DNA of 64,000 bases from Cronobacter universalis NCTC 9529 (GTDB lineage: Bacteria > Pseudomonadota > Gammaproteobacteria > Enterobacterales > Enterobacteriaceae): contig NZ_CP012257.1 of NCBI RefSeq assembly GCF_001277175.1, forward strand, positions 2,170,001 to 2,234,000, written 5' to 3'. Under the pieces are notes generated by a model. It was not told the origin of the DNA. It saw only the letters and a program-made list of their open reading frames with translations, and searched no databases. Shown here piece after piece: positions 45,302 to 53,624 of this stretch (positions are counted from its first letter, which is position 1; each line of letters starts with the position of its first letter). The position numbers and the translations under genes were made by a program.

Positions 45302-45514
45302 ATGAAATCCATCACGCGCGCCGCGGCGCTGTTTCTGGCGCTGACCTCCGGCTACGCGCTGGCAGGCAGCCCCAAAACCGACGCGTGCGCCGCAGACGCC
45401 AGCACAATGATGGTGCCGATTGAGCATCACGAGTCGCTGGATCTCAGCCATCGCAGCGCGGGCAGCGATAAATCAGACGAACTGGGCGTGCCGTACTACA
45501 ACCAGTCGCGTTAA
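45302..45514 (+). CDS. marB: MarB periplasmic protein
   Basis: A 70-residue exported protein: signal peptide (KSITRAAALFLALTSGYALA), then a variable segment, then the MarB ending DLSHRSAGSDKSDELGVPYY. In E. coli MarB lowers marA transcript by an unknown periplasmic route. It is the last gene of the mar operon and has GGAG before the ATG. Confidence 0.92.
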   Translation: MKSITRAAALFLALTSGYALAGSPKTDACAADASTMMVPIEHHESLDLSHRSAGSDKSDELGVPYYNQSR

Positions 45515-45518
45515 AAAA

Positions 45519-45544
45519 AACCGGGCTCAGCCCGGTTTTTTTAT
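45519..45544. terminator. Bidirectional terminator between marB and eamA
   Basis: AACCGGGC (45519-45526), loop TCA, GCCCGGTT (45530-45537) with A-run before and T-run after, so it can stop transcripts from both sides. Confidence 0.93.
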
Positions 45545-46437
45545 GCGCTGCGCACCGCCCGCCGTACCCGCCAGCCAAAGACGTTGATATACAGCCCCGC
45601 CATCACCAGCAGCGCGCCGATAATCTGTAAGGCTGAGAGCCGCTCATCCAGCAGCAGCGCGGCGCTGGCAAGCCCCACCACCGGCACCAGCAGCGAGAGC
45701 GGCGCCACGCGCCAGGTCTCATAACGCCCGAGCAGCGTCCCCCAGATGCCATAACCCAGGATCGTCGCGATAAACGCCAGATAGACCAGCGACAGCACCG
45801 TCACGCTGTCGATATTCACCAGACTCTGCACCACCGCATCCGCGCCGTCGAACACCATGCTCGCCGCAAAAAACGGCAGCACCGGGATCAGCGCGCTCCA
45901 CACCACTAGCGACATCACCGCAGGCGGCGTCGGCAGCTGCATGATTTTTTTGTTGAAGATATTGCCGCAGGCCCAGCTCAGCGCGGCGGCGAGCGTCAGC
46001 ATAAAGCCGGTCAGCGCCACATGCTGGCCGTTAAGGCTGCCTTCAATCAGCACCAGCATCCCGCCGACGGCGAGCGCGATGCCGGTGAGCTGTTTGGCCT
46101 GGAGGCGTTCGCGAAAGGCGAACACGCCGAGCACAATGGTGAAAAACGCCTGCGCCTGCAACACCAGCGAGGCGAGCCCCGCGGGCATCCCGAACTTAAT
46201 GGCAGTGAAGAGAAACGCGAACTGCCCGAAGCTTATCGTCAGTCCGTAGCCCAGCAGCAGGCGAAACGGCACTTTCGGGCGGGCGACAAACAGCAGCGCG
46301 GGAAAGGCGACCAGCAAAAACCGCAGTCCCGCCAGCAGCAGCGGCGGCATGGCATGTAACCCGACTTTGATTACTACGAAATTCAACCCCCAGGCCAGCA
46401 CGACCAGCAGCGCCAGCAGTCCGTCTTTACGCGTCAT
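45541..46437 (-). CDS. eamA: O-acetylserine/cysteine exporter EamA
   Basis: A 298-residue EamA (YdeD) transporter with ten helices in two EamA repeats. The blocks VVIKVGLHAMPPLLLAGLRF and GYGIWGTLLGRYETWRVAPL are nearly those of E. coli EamA, which exports cysteine-pathway metabolites. It is convergent with marRAB. Confidence 0.96.
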   Translation of the reverse strand: MTRKDGLLALLVVLAWGLNFVVIKVGLHAMPPLLLAGLRFLLVAFPALLFVARPKVPFRLLLGYGLTISFGQFAFLFTAIKFGMPAGLASLVLQAQAFFTIVLGVFAFRERLQAKQLTGIALAVGGMLVLIEGSLNGQHVALTGFMLTLAAALSWACGNIFNKKIMQLPTPPAVMSLVVWSALIPVLPFFAASMVFDGADAVVQSLVNIDSVTVLSLVYLAFIATILGYGIWGTLLGRYETWRVAPLSLLVPVVGLASAALLLDERLSALQIIGALLVMAGLYINVFGWRVRRAVRSA

Positions 46438-46644
46438 CCCCTGCCCCTGTTATTTATTAAAATTATGTTAATACTTCACCATACCGGAATCTTCCGATGA
46501 GAGACAGATCACTAATTTATGGGGGGAAAGTAAAGCACTTCTGAACCCAGGACGGGGTGTACAGCGCCCTGACGCCGTGTTATTGCTTTAAAAGCGCGCT
46601 GAAAAGGCTCGCTCTTCCGCTCACCTTATAAAAAAGATAAGAAA

Positions 46645-47838
46645 ATGTTATCAAAGAAAACGCGTTCCACCGTCGCGCTGCTGGGCTCATCGTTAATGCT
46701 GACCATCGGCCGCGGCGCCACGCTGCCGTTTATGGCGATTTATCTCGCGAAGCGCTTCGCGATGTCGGTCGATGAAATCGGTGTCGCGCTCACCAGCGCC
46801 ATGACCGCAGGCGTCTTTTTCAGCCTGGCGTTCAGCGTGTTCGCCGACCGCTTCGACAAAAAGCGCTATATGCTTATTGCCATCGCCATCTTTGTGGCGG
46901 GCTTTGTGGCGATCCCGCTGGCCCATAACGCCCTGCTGGTGATCCTCTTTTTCGCCATCATTAACTGCGCGTACTCCGTCTTTTCTACCGTGCTGAAAAG
47001 CTATTTCGCCGACACGCTGGGCGCGGCGGCAAAAGCGCGTATTTTCTCGCTTAACTACACCTTCCTGAATATCGGCTGGACGGTCGGCCCGCCCATCGGC
47101 ACGCTGCTGATGGTCTATGGCCTCAATATGCCGTTCTGGCTCTCGGCGGTGACCTCCGGCATGACCTTTGTGGTGATCAGCGTTTTTGTGCAGCGCGTGA
47201 CGCCGGCGCACGAGCAGGCGGATTCCCCTTCAGGCCCGCCGCCGCTCTCGCTGCTGTGGCGTGACCAGCGTCTGCTGTGGTTTACCGGCTCGGCGTTTCT
47301 CGGCTCGCTGGTGGCCGGCTCCTTTGCCGTCTGTATTTCGCAATATGTCCTGACCTTCTCCGACAGCGCGCTGGCGCAGCAGATTGTCGCGGTAGTGCTG
47401 CCGGTGAACGCCGTGCTTGTGGTTTCGCTGCAATATCTGGTGGGCCGAAAACTGCGCGCCGAGAACTTAAGCCGCCTGATGCTCTTCGGCACCGTCTGCT
47501 TTATTCTCGGTCTCGGCGGTTTCCTGATGTCGGGCACTAATCTCTGGATGTGGGGCGCGGCGGCGGCGGTCTTTACGCTTGGCGAAATCATCTATGCGCC
47601 GGGTGAATATATGCTGATCGACAATATCGCCCCGCCGGGACTGAAAGCGGGCTACTTTTCCGTACAGTCGCTCGGCTGGCTGGGCGCGGCGTTCAACCCG
47701 ATGTACAGCGGCTTTGTACTGACCACGCTGCCGTCATGGTCGCTGTTCGCGTCGCTGATGGTCTTTGCAGCGACCGCGTATCTGATGATGGTGAAAGGCA
47801 TGCGCGTGAAAGCCGTTGGGGTGATGCAGCCAGGCTGA
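46645..47838 (+). CDS. ydeE: MFS transporter YdeE
   Basis: A 397-residue MFS protein. TIGRGATLPFMAIYLAKRF, the loop DRFDKKRYML, and GEIIYAPGEYMLIDNIAPP match E. coli YdeE, which has been linked to dipeptide export. Twelve helices. The stem-loop at 47844-47878 ends the transcript. Gene order with eamA and mar follows E. coli, apart from the genes between eamA and ydeE. Confidence 0.93.
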   Translation: MLSKKTRSTVALLGSSLMLTIGRGATLPFMAIYLAKRFAMSVDEIGVALTSAMTAGVFFSLAFSVFADRFDKKRYMLIAIAIFVAGFVAIPLAHNALLVILFFAIINCAYSVFSTVLKSYFADTLGAAAKARIFSLNYTFLNIGWTVGPPIGTLLMVYGLNMPFWLSAVTSGMTFVVISVFVQRVTPAHEQADSPSGPPPLSLLWRDQRLLWFTGSAFLGSLVAGSFAVCISQYVLTFSDSALAQQIVAVVLPVNAVLVVSLQYLVGRKLRAENLSRLMLFGTVCFILGLGGFLMSGTNLWMWGAAAAVFTLGEIIYAPGEYMLIDNIAPPGLKAGYFSVQSLGWLGAAFNPMYSGFVLTTLPSWSLFASLMVFAATAYLMMVKGMRVKAVGVMQPG

Positions 47839-47843
47839 GCGAA

Positions 47844-47878
47844 GTGCGGGCCGGGTAAACGCCTGGCCCGCACGTTTT
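47844..47878 (+). terminator. Terminator after ydeE
   Basis: GTGCGGGCC (47844-47852) and GGCCCGCAC (47865-47873) form a stem followed by GTTTT. It may also serve the convergent gene at 47877. Confidence 0.85.
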
Positions 47879-48287
47879 ATAGCGGAGGGATTTTTAGTAA
47901 AACGGCGACCTGCCGATAGACCGCATATTTCATAAAAAGCATCAGCCCACAGCCGAGAGGCCAGTAAAAGCTTAACAGTGCGCAGAGCATGAAACGTGTT
48001 GAGGCACCGAAACAAAAAAGCAGTGTCGGTATTAAAAACATCAGAAAGAAATGCCCCTTAATTAAGCGAAGCGGTAATAACGCCATCATCATGAATGCTG
48101 GAAATATGCCATACCTCAAGGCTAAATTAAGCGAGACTGTCACCCGAACGCTATAAGCACCATAAAATGCCCGCCATACAAAATAATAGAGCGCATCGTG
48201 TAATATGAGTATGCAGGACATGGAGGCGAGCACCATTAAGGGACGGAAAATTATCTCACAGAAGAAACGCCTGAAATCGTTATCCAT
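47877..48287 (-). CDS. Small multi-pass inner-membrane protein
   Basis: A 136-residue hydrophobic protein with about four helices (MVLASMSCILILHDALYYFV; AFMMMALLPLRL; FFLMFLIPTLLFCFG; CALLSFYWPLGCGLMLF). No family recognised. It is AT-richer than the backbone and is the last of a three-gene leftward block with the DUF1493 gene and the 153-residue protein. As a small membrane protein in such a block it could be an immunity or accessory protein, but this is a guess. Confidence 0.7.
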   Translation of the reverse strand: MDNDFRRFFCEIIFRPLMVLASMSCILILHDALYYFVWRAFYGAYSVRVTVSLNLALRYGIFPAFMMMALLPLRLIKGHFFLMFLIPTLLFCFGASTRFMLCALLSFYWPLGCGLMLFMKYAVYRQVAVLLKIPPL

Positions 48288-48368
48288 GATCTTTTATCCT
48301 TTCTGCCAGACCGCATTCAGTCCACTTCGTTGAGAAATGTAGCCATCTCGTCAAGAGATTAACGGGAT

Positions 48369-48698
48369 TTATTCATATAACCAGCGCCCCGCCTTGGCGC
48401 TCTCCACCAGCATTCCGATGGTAAGCGGTTTATGCGGGTCAGGCTCTTTGCTTCCAAAATAGTCGGGATGGAAATAATCGAGAATTTCAAAGCTGCCCGG
48501 CTCGACACGCCAGCGGCTAAAATAGGCTTGCAGTAGTTCTTCATTATCCTCGAAGACAAGTTTCAGGTCATCTCTGATTCGGGTGTCGCGCGTCACGGGA
48601 CGTTTGGGGCCAAAGAGAAAATACTTTCTGGGGTTATAATCCCGATCTATGAATTCGATGATTTCTTTCTCGATATCTCTCATCAGAAGCTTGTCCAC
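48369..48698 (-). CDS. DUF1493 family protein (second copy)
   Basis: A 109-residue protein with the family ending TIGMLVESAKAGRWLY, like the copy at 6574. Its N-terminal half (RDIEKEIIEFIDRDYNPRKY) and the centre (DDLKLVFEDNEELLQAYF) again resemble an acyl-carrier-protein fold, with aspartate and asparagine where the carrier serine would sit. Its start overlaps the end of the 153-residue gene by 16 bases, so the two are translated together. Function unknown. Confidence 0.82.
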   Translation of the reverse strand: MDKLLMRDIEKEIIEFIDRDYNPRKYFLFGPKRPVTRDTRIRDDLKLVFEDNEELLQAYFSRWRVEPGSFEILDYFHPDYFGSKEPDPHKPLTIGMLVESAKAGRWLYE

Positions 48699-49144
48699 TG
48701 TATGCGATCCTGAGGAGCCACAATAAGATTAAACGTTTCTTTCACTTCTTGCTGGATACTGTAGATAGTAGTAAGACTCATCACCCAACCAAGCCATGGC
48801 ATGCTGCGGCCGACAAATCGTCCTAAATTATTCGTTGATGTCAGTTTCAGGGTAGAAATAGATGCGCCAGTATAAGTAGGCAGTCTCACACCCCGCGGCA
48901 ACCTATAGTTTAACCAACGGCTAATATATTTTGAAGCGATCGACGTGCCAGGTGTTGCGTTGCCAGGTTTAGCTCTGGTTTTTATAATGGGTTGGCCTGA
49001 AATCACAAGCGCTGCATCAATGACTGAAATACCTAGACGCTGACTGACAACTACGGTTGTGATAGCCCACCACAGTTGTTGGGGCGTCAGATTTGATACG
49101 CCGCCGTAAAAATAAGTTCCTTTTAATGTTTCAGTTGTATCCAT
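48683..49144 (-). CDS. Unrecognised membrane-associated protein, 153 aa
   Basis: Not recognised. It has two hydrophobic segments (LWWAITTVVVSQRLGISVID and PWLGWVMSLTTIYSI) separated by a basic, glycine- and threonine-rich middle (KPGNATPGTS; LPRGVRLPTYTG). There is no signal peptide. It heads a leftward block with DUF1493 and a four-helix membrane protein. The layout (small amphipathic protein, small acidic soluble protein, small membrane protein, low GC) resembles toxin-immunity cargo, but the sequence does not show an enzymatic motif. Confidence 0.65.
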   Translation of the reverse strand: MDTTETLKGTYFYGGVSNLTPQQLWWAITTVVVSQRLGISVIDAALVISGQPIIKTRAKPGNATPGTSIASKYISRWLNYRLPRGVRLPTYTGASISTLKLTSTNNLGRFVGRSMPWLGWVMSLTTIYSIQQEVKETFNLIVAPQDRIQWTSF

Positions 49145-49308
49145 TCGTTAAAGCCCTTTTTTAATAAAATCGTAAGGCCTCAATAATGGCATACAAAGCA
49201 TTACTCTTGTGTGTGTTAGACATCAAGTAACGGGTTTCGCACTGCTGAAATAAGAATTCATCAAGTCGGTAATAAAAAGCCAGCCTCCTGCCAGCCTTTT
49301 TACCGCTA

Positions 49309-50007
49309 TCAAATCGCCACCAGCCCCCGCACGCCGTCGGCTTCCATCGCAGCGCCAGGGCCGCGCTGTACGATAGCGCCGCGGGACATCACCAGATAGT
49401 TATCCGCAAGCCCGGCGGCGAAATCGTAAAACTGCTCCACCAGCAGAATGGCCATATCGCCGCGGGCGGCCAGCGAGCGGATAACCTCGCCAATCTCTTT
49501 GATGACCGACGGCTGAATGCCCTCGGTGGGTTCGTCGAGGATCAGTAACTGCGGACGGCTGGCGAGCGCCCGCCCGATGGCGAGCTGCTGCTGCTGCCCG
49601 CCGGAGAGATCGCCGCCGCGCCGCTGGCGCATCGATTTCAGAACCGGAAAGAGCGTATAAATCTCTTCAGGCACGCTTCGGGCGTCGGCGCCGCGAAAGC
49701 GCGACAGCCCCATCAGCAGGTTTTCCTCCACCGTGAGCCGCGGGAAAATCTCGCGCCCCTGCGGCACATACGCGATACCCGCCGCCACCCGCTGGTGCGG
49801 TTTGTAACGGGTGATGACGTCGCCCTGCCAGGTTACGGAACCGGTTTTCGCCGGGATCAGCCCCATCAGGCATTTCAGCAGCGTGCTTTTGCCCACACCG
49901 TTGCGCCCGAGCAGACAGGTCACTTCGCCGGGGCGCGCCTCAAGCGACACGCCGCGCAGGATATGGCTGCCGCCATAGTATTGATGCAGTTCATCAACTT
50001 TTAACAT
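49309..50007 (-). CDS. urtE: Urea ABC transporter ATP-binding protein UrtE
   Basis: A 232-residue LivF-type ATPase: Walker A GRNGVGKST, signature LSGGQQQQLAIGRAL, Walker B LLILDEPTEGIQPS. GIQPS after Walker B is typical for UrtE. It is the last gene of the urea operon, nine bases after urtD. Confidence 0.95.
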   Translation of the reverse strand: MLKVDELHQYYGGSHILRGVSLEARPGEVTCLLGRNGVGKSTLLKCLMGLIPAKTGSVTWQGDVITRYKPHQRVAAGIAYVPQGREIFPRLTVEENLLMGLSRFRGADARSVPEEIYTLFPVLKSMRQRRGGDLSGGQQQQLAIGRALASRPQLLILDEPTEGIQPSVIKEIGEVIRSLAARGDMAILLVEQFYDFAAGLADNYLVMSRGAIVQRGPGAAMEADGVRGLVAI

Positions 50008-50016
50008 CGCGGCTCC

Positions 50017-50814
50017 TTAACGCCCGAGATAGACCTCAATGACCTGTTCGTTGGCCTGAACCTCCGCCAGCGAGCCCTCTGCCAGCACCTGGCCCTGATG
50101 CAGCACCGTCACTTTGTCGGCGATGGTCTCCACGAAGCCCATATCGTGCTCCACCACCATCAGGGAGTGTTTCCCCGCCAGCGCGCGAAACAGCTCGGCG
50201 GCGTAGTCGGTTTCCGCGTCGGTCATGCCTGCCGCGGGCTCGTCGAGCAGCAACAGGTGCGGCTCCTGCATCAGCAGCATGCCGATCTCCAGAAACTGCT
50301 TCTGGCCGTGCGAGAGCGCGCCGGCCTGGCGCTGGCGCTCTGCCCCTAACCGCAGCGTCGCCAGCATCGCGTCGATACGGTCTGTCTGTTCGGCATTCAG
50401 CCGCGCGCGCAGCGTCCCGCGCACCGTTTTATCGCCCTTTTGCGCCAGTTCCAGATTTTCAAACACCGTCAGCGCCTCAAACACCGTCGGCTTCTGGAAC
50501 TTGCGCCCGATGCCGCGCCGGGCGATTTCTACCGGTTCAAGGCGCGTCAGATCGGTTTGCTGATCGTAAATCGCGCGCCCGCTCTGAGGCCGGGTTTTAC
50601 CGGTAATGACATCCATCAGCGTGGTTTTGCCCGCCCCGTTGGGGCCGATAATGCAGCGCAGTTCGCCGACGCCGGTGGAGAGCGTCAGATCGGTGAGCGC
50701 CTGGAAGCCGTCAAAACTGACGTTGATTTTCTCCAGTTGCAGCACCGGATCGGTCTGCGCGCGAAAGCGGTCGGTCTCATACTGCCGGGTGTAGAGCGTA
50801 TCCGTGGCGTGCAT
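50017..50814 (-). CDS. urtD: Urea ABC transporter ATP-binding protein UrtD
   Basis: A 265-residue LivG-type ATPase: Walker A GPNGAGKTT, signature LSHGQKQFLEIG, Walker B LLLLDEPAAGMTDAE. The N-terminus has an extra 25 residues before the first strand. Its ATG shares one base with the urtC stop. Confidence 0.95.
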   Translation of the reverse strand: MHATDTLYTRQYETDRFRAQTDPVLQLEKINVSFDGFQALTDLTLSTGVGELRCIIGPNGAGKTTLMDVITGKTRPQSGRAIYDQQTDLTRLEPVEIARRGIGRKFQKPTVFEALTVFENLELAQKGDKTVRGTLRARLNAEQTDRIDAMLATLRLGAERQRQAGALSHGQKQFLEIGMLLMQEPHLLLLDEPAAGMTDAETDYAAELFRALAGKHSLMVVEHDMGFVETIADKVTVLHQGQVLAEGSLAEVQANEQVIEVYLGR

Positions 50815-51887
50815 TATTTCTCTCCTCTGCGCAGAAGCCCCGCCACGCCGCGCGGCAAAAACAGGGTGATCAGGATAAATATCAGTCCTAAAAAGAGCTG
50901 CCAGTACTCCGGCATTACCACGGTGAAGAGGCTTTTGGCCCCGTTGACCAGCAGCGCGCCGAACACCGGCCCCACCAGCGTGCCGCGTCCGCCGAGCGCC
51001 ACCCAGATAGCGGCTTCGATGGAGTTGGTCGGCGACATTTCGCCGGGGTTAATGATGCCGACCTGCGGCACATAGAGCGCGCCTGCGAGACCGCACATCA
51101 CGGCCGAAATCGTCCAGACCAGCAGCTTGAAGCCGCGCGGATCGTAGCCGCAGAACATCAGGCGGCTTTCAGCGTCGCGCACCGCCGTCAGCACCCGGCC
51201 AAATTTGCTGCGCGCGAGCCACAGCCCGACGGCGAGACAGGCCAGCAGCAAAGCGAGCGTGGCGATAAAGAGCGCGATGCGCGTGCCGGTCGCGGTGAGC
51301 GAAAACCCGAGCAGCGTGGTAAAGCCGGTAAAGCCGTTGTTACCGCCAAAGCCGGTTTCATTGCGAAAAAAGAGCAGCATCCCGGCGAAGGTCAGCGCCT
51401 GGGTAATGATGGAGAAATAGACGCCCTTGATTTTAGAGCGGAACGCAAAAAAGCCGAAAACCAGCGCCAGCAGCCCCGGCACCAGCACCACCAGCAGCAG
51501 CGCCCAGAGAAAATTCGACGTGCCCCACCAGTACCACGGCAGCTCGCTCCAGGAGAGAAACGACATAAACGCGGGCAGCCCGTCGCCGGCCGCCTGGCGC
51601 ATCAGGTACATGCCCATCGCGTAGCCGCCGAGCGCGAAGAAAATTCCGTGGCCGAGTGATAAAAGCCCGGCGTAGCCCCAGACCAGATCCAGCGCCACGG
51701 CGACAATCGCGTAGCAGAGTATTTTACCCATTAATGTCAGCGTCCAGGTGGAGACCGCGAGCGGGTGGCTTGCGGGTAACAGCGTCAGAAACGGCAGCGC
51801 GAAGAGCGCCGCCAGCGCCAGCCCGCCTGCGATAAGGCTCAGGCGCGGCGCTTTTCGGACCAGCGTCAATGTAACCGGCTGCGTCAT
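50814..51887 (-). CDS. urtC: Urea ABC transporter permease UrtC
   Basis: A 357-residue LivM-type permease with about nine helices. GYAGLLSLGHGIFFALGGYA is the family hallmark, and VGIINPGEMSPTNSIEAAIW is typical of UrtC. It overlaps urtB by four bases. Confidence 0.95.
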   Translation of the reverse strand: MTQPVTLTLVRKAPRLSLIAGGLALAALFALPFLTLLPASHPLAVSTWTLTLMGKILCYAIVAVALDLVWGYAGLLSLGHGIFFALGGYAMGMYLMRQAAGDGLPAFMSFLSWSELPWYWWGTSNFLWALLLVVLVPGLLALVFGFFAFRSKIKGVYFSIITQALTFAGMLLFFRNETGFGGNNGFTGFTTLLGFSLTATGTRIALFIATLALLLACLAVGLWLARSKFGRVLTAVRDAESRLMFCGYDPRGFKLLVWTISAVMCGLAGALYVPQVGIINPGEMSPTNSIEAAIWVALGGRGTLVGPVFGALLVNGAKSLFTVVMPEYWQLFLGLIFILITLFLPRGVAGLLRRGEK

Positions 51888-53449
51888 TCCACGGCCCTCC
51901 CTTTGAGTGCGAACAGCCCCTGCGGGCGCTTCTGAATAAACAGAATAACCATCACCAGGATGGCGATTTTGCCGAGCACCGCGCCGACCTGCGGCTCGAG
52001 GATTTTATTAAAGATGCCCAGACCAAACGCCGCCGCCACGCTACCCGCGAGCTGGCCGACCCCGCCCAGCACCACGACCAGGAATGAATCGATGATGTAG
52101 CCCTGACCGAGCTCCGGCCCGACATTGCCAAGCTGTGAGAGCGCCACACCGCCAAGCCCCGCGATACCGGAGCCAAGCCCGAAGGCCAGCATATCGACGC
52201 GCCCGGTCGGCACGCCGCAGCAGGCGGCCATCGCCCGGTTCTGCGTGACTGCGCGCACATTCATACCAAGCCGCGTTTTATTAAGCACAAGCCAGGTGAA
52301 AAACAGCACCAGCAGCACAAAGCCCATTACCACCAGTCGGTTCCACGGCAGGATCAGGTTCGGCAGCACCTGGACGCCGCCGGAGAGCCAGGCCGGGTTC
52401 GCCACCTCGACGTTTTGCGCGCCAAACGCCATGCGCACCAGCTGGATAAGCATCAGGCTGATGCCCCAGGTGGCGAGCAGCGTCTCCAGCGGGCGGCCAT
52501 ACAGATGGCGAATAATGGTGCGCTCAAGCGCCATTCCGGCGCAGGCCGTCACCAGAAACGCCACCGGCAGCGCCAGCAGCGGATAGAACGCCAGCCACTG
52601 CGGCGCAAATTCCGCCAGCGCGTTCTGCACGCACCAGGTGGCGTAAGCGCCGAGCATCAGCATTTCGCCGTGGGCCATATTGATGACGCCAAGCAGGCCG
52701 TAGGTAATCGCAAGACCGAGCGCGGCCAGCAGCAGAATCGAGCCGAGCGACAGCCCCATAAAGGCCTGGCCGAGCAGATCGCCCGCCATCAGGCGATGGT
52801 CAATCGCGCGCACGCTTGCCGCCGCGGCCTCGCGTACCCGGGCGTCAGGCTCGCTGGCCGCGTCGGTAAAAGGCTTGAGCCGCGCGCGGGTTTGCGGATC
52901 GCCGGATTCGCCAAGCAGCGTGACGGCGTTCAGGCGCACCGCCGCATCCGGGCTTGCCAGTTGCAGGCTGGCGAGCGCGGTGGAGAGCGCCCCGCGCACG
53001 GTATCGTCTTTTTCGGCGGCCAGGCGCTGGGTCAGTAAAGGCATCATTTGCGGATCGCCGTCGCGCTGTAACGCGCGGGCGGCATCAAGACGCTCCGTGA
53101 CGTTGTCACTTACCAGGCGGTGCGCGGCCAGCGCCGCGGCGGCCAGATTGCGCAGGCGATTGGTGAGGCGGAGCGGTTTTACCGCCCCTTCCGGCGTGGC
53201 GGCGCTCCCGAGCGCGGTCAGTCCTTCCGGGCGCTGCGCGAACGGATGTTTCTGCGTATCGACGACCAGATTCTCCTGGCCGAGCGCCACCAGCAGCGGC
53301 AGACGGGCGGCGTCCGGCGCTGTCGCCCAGGTTTGCAGCAGCGTCGCCTGTGTGCTTCGGCTGGCGGCCGCGAAATCATCGGCGTCACCCGCGCGGGCGA
53401 GCCACGGCACCAGCAAGGCAGCGACCATCAGCCAGCGGAATAATGTCAT
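51884..53449 (-). CDS. urtB: Urea ABC transporter permease UrtB, long form
   Basis: A 521-residue LivH-type permease. It has a signal peptide and a periplasmic extension of about 220 residues rich in alanine and leucine (HEAT-like; ARALQRDGDPQMMPLL), then eight helices with GVINMAHGEMLMLGAYATW and GLGSGIAGLGGVALSQLGNV. Such an extended N-terminus is common in UrtB. ATG 53449 is preceded by AAAGGAGA; a longer frame from 53512 starts inside the repeat and is rejected. Confidence 0.93.
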   Translation of the reverse strand: MTLFRWLMVAALLVPWLARAGDADDFAAASRSTQATLLQTWATAPDAARLPLLVALGQENLVVDTQKHPFAQRPEGLTALGSAATPEGAVKPLRLTNRLRNLAAAALAAHRLVSDNVTERLDAARALQRDGDPQMMPLLTQRLAAEKDDTVRGALSTALASLQLASPDAAVRLNAVTLLGESGDPQTRARLKPFTDAASEPDARVREAAAASVRAIDHRLMAGDLLGQAFMGLSLGSILLLAALGLAITYGLLGVINMAHGEMLMLGAYATWCVQNALAEFAPQWLAFYPLLALPVAFLVTACAGMALERTIIRHLYGRPLETLLATWGISLMLIQLVRMAFGAQNVEVANPAWLSGGVQVLPNLILPWNRLVVMGFVLLVLFFTWLVLNKTRLGMNVRAVTQNRAMAACCGVPTGRVDMLAFGLGSGIAGLGGVALSQLGNVGPELGQGYIIDSFLVVVLGGVGQLAGSVAAAFGLGIFNKILEPQVGAVLGKIAILVMVILFIQKRPQGLFALKGRAVE

Positions 53450-53512
53450 GGGTATCTCCTTTGCAACCTTTATGGCCTCGGTATGTAAGCAACGGTGTCG
53501 AGCGGTATTCAT

Positions 53513-53586
53513 GGCGGGTGCGCAAGCTTACCCGCCCTACGAAGAACAAATGTGTTTTGTAGGGCGGGTAAGCTTGCGCACCCGCC
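53513..53586. repeat. Perfect inverted pair of the dispersed repeat, between urtA and urtB
   Basis: Arms 53513-53540 and 53559-53586 are exact reverse complements over 28 bases (GGCGGGTGCGCAAGCTTACC... on the left). The transcript would fold into one long hairpin. It sits 38 bases after the urtA stop, where it could protect the urtA part of the message and lower urtB expression. Confidence 0.88.
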
Positions 53587-53624
53587 ACATTAACCGGCAC
53601 AATTGCCTGGCCCGTGACCGCCCC

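Noticed and set aside
49250..49300. Terminator after urtE
   Set aside because: AAAAAGCCAGCCTCCTGCC looks like a stem at first, but the GCCAGCC copies are direct, not inverted, so the stem is weak.
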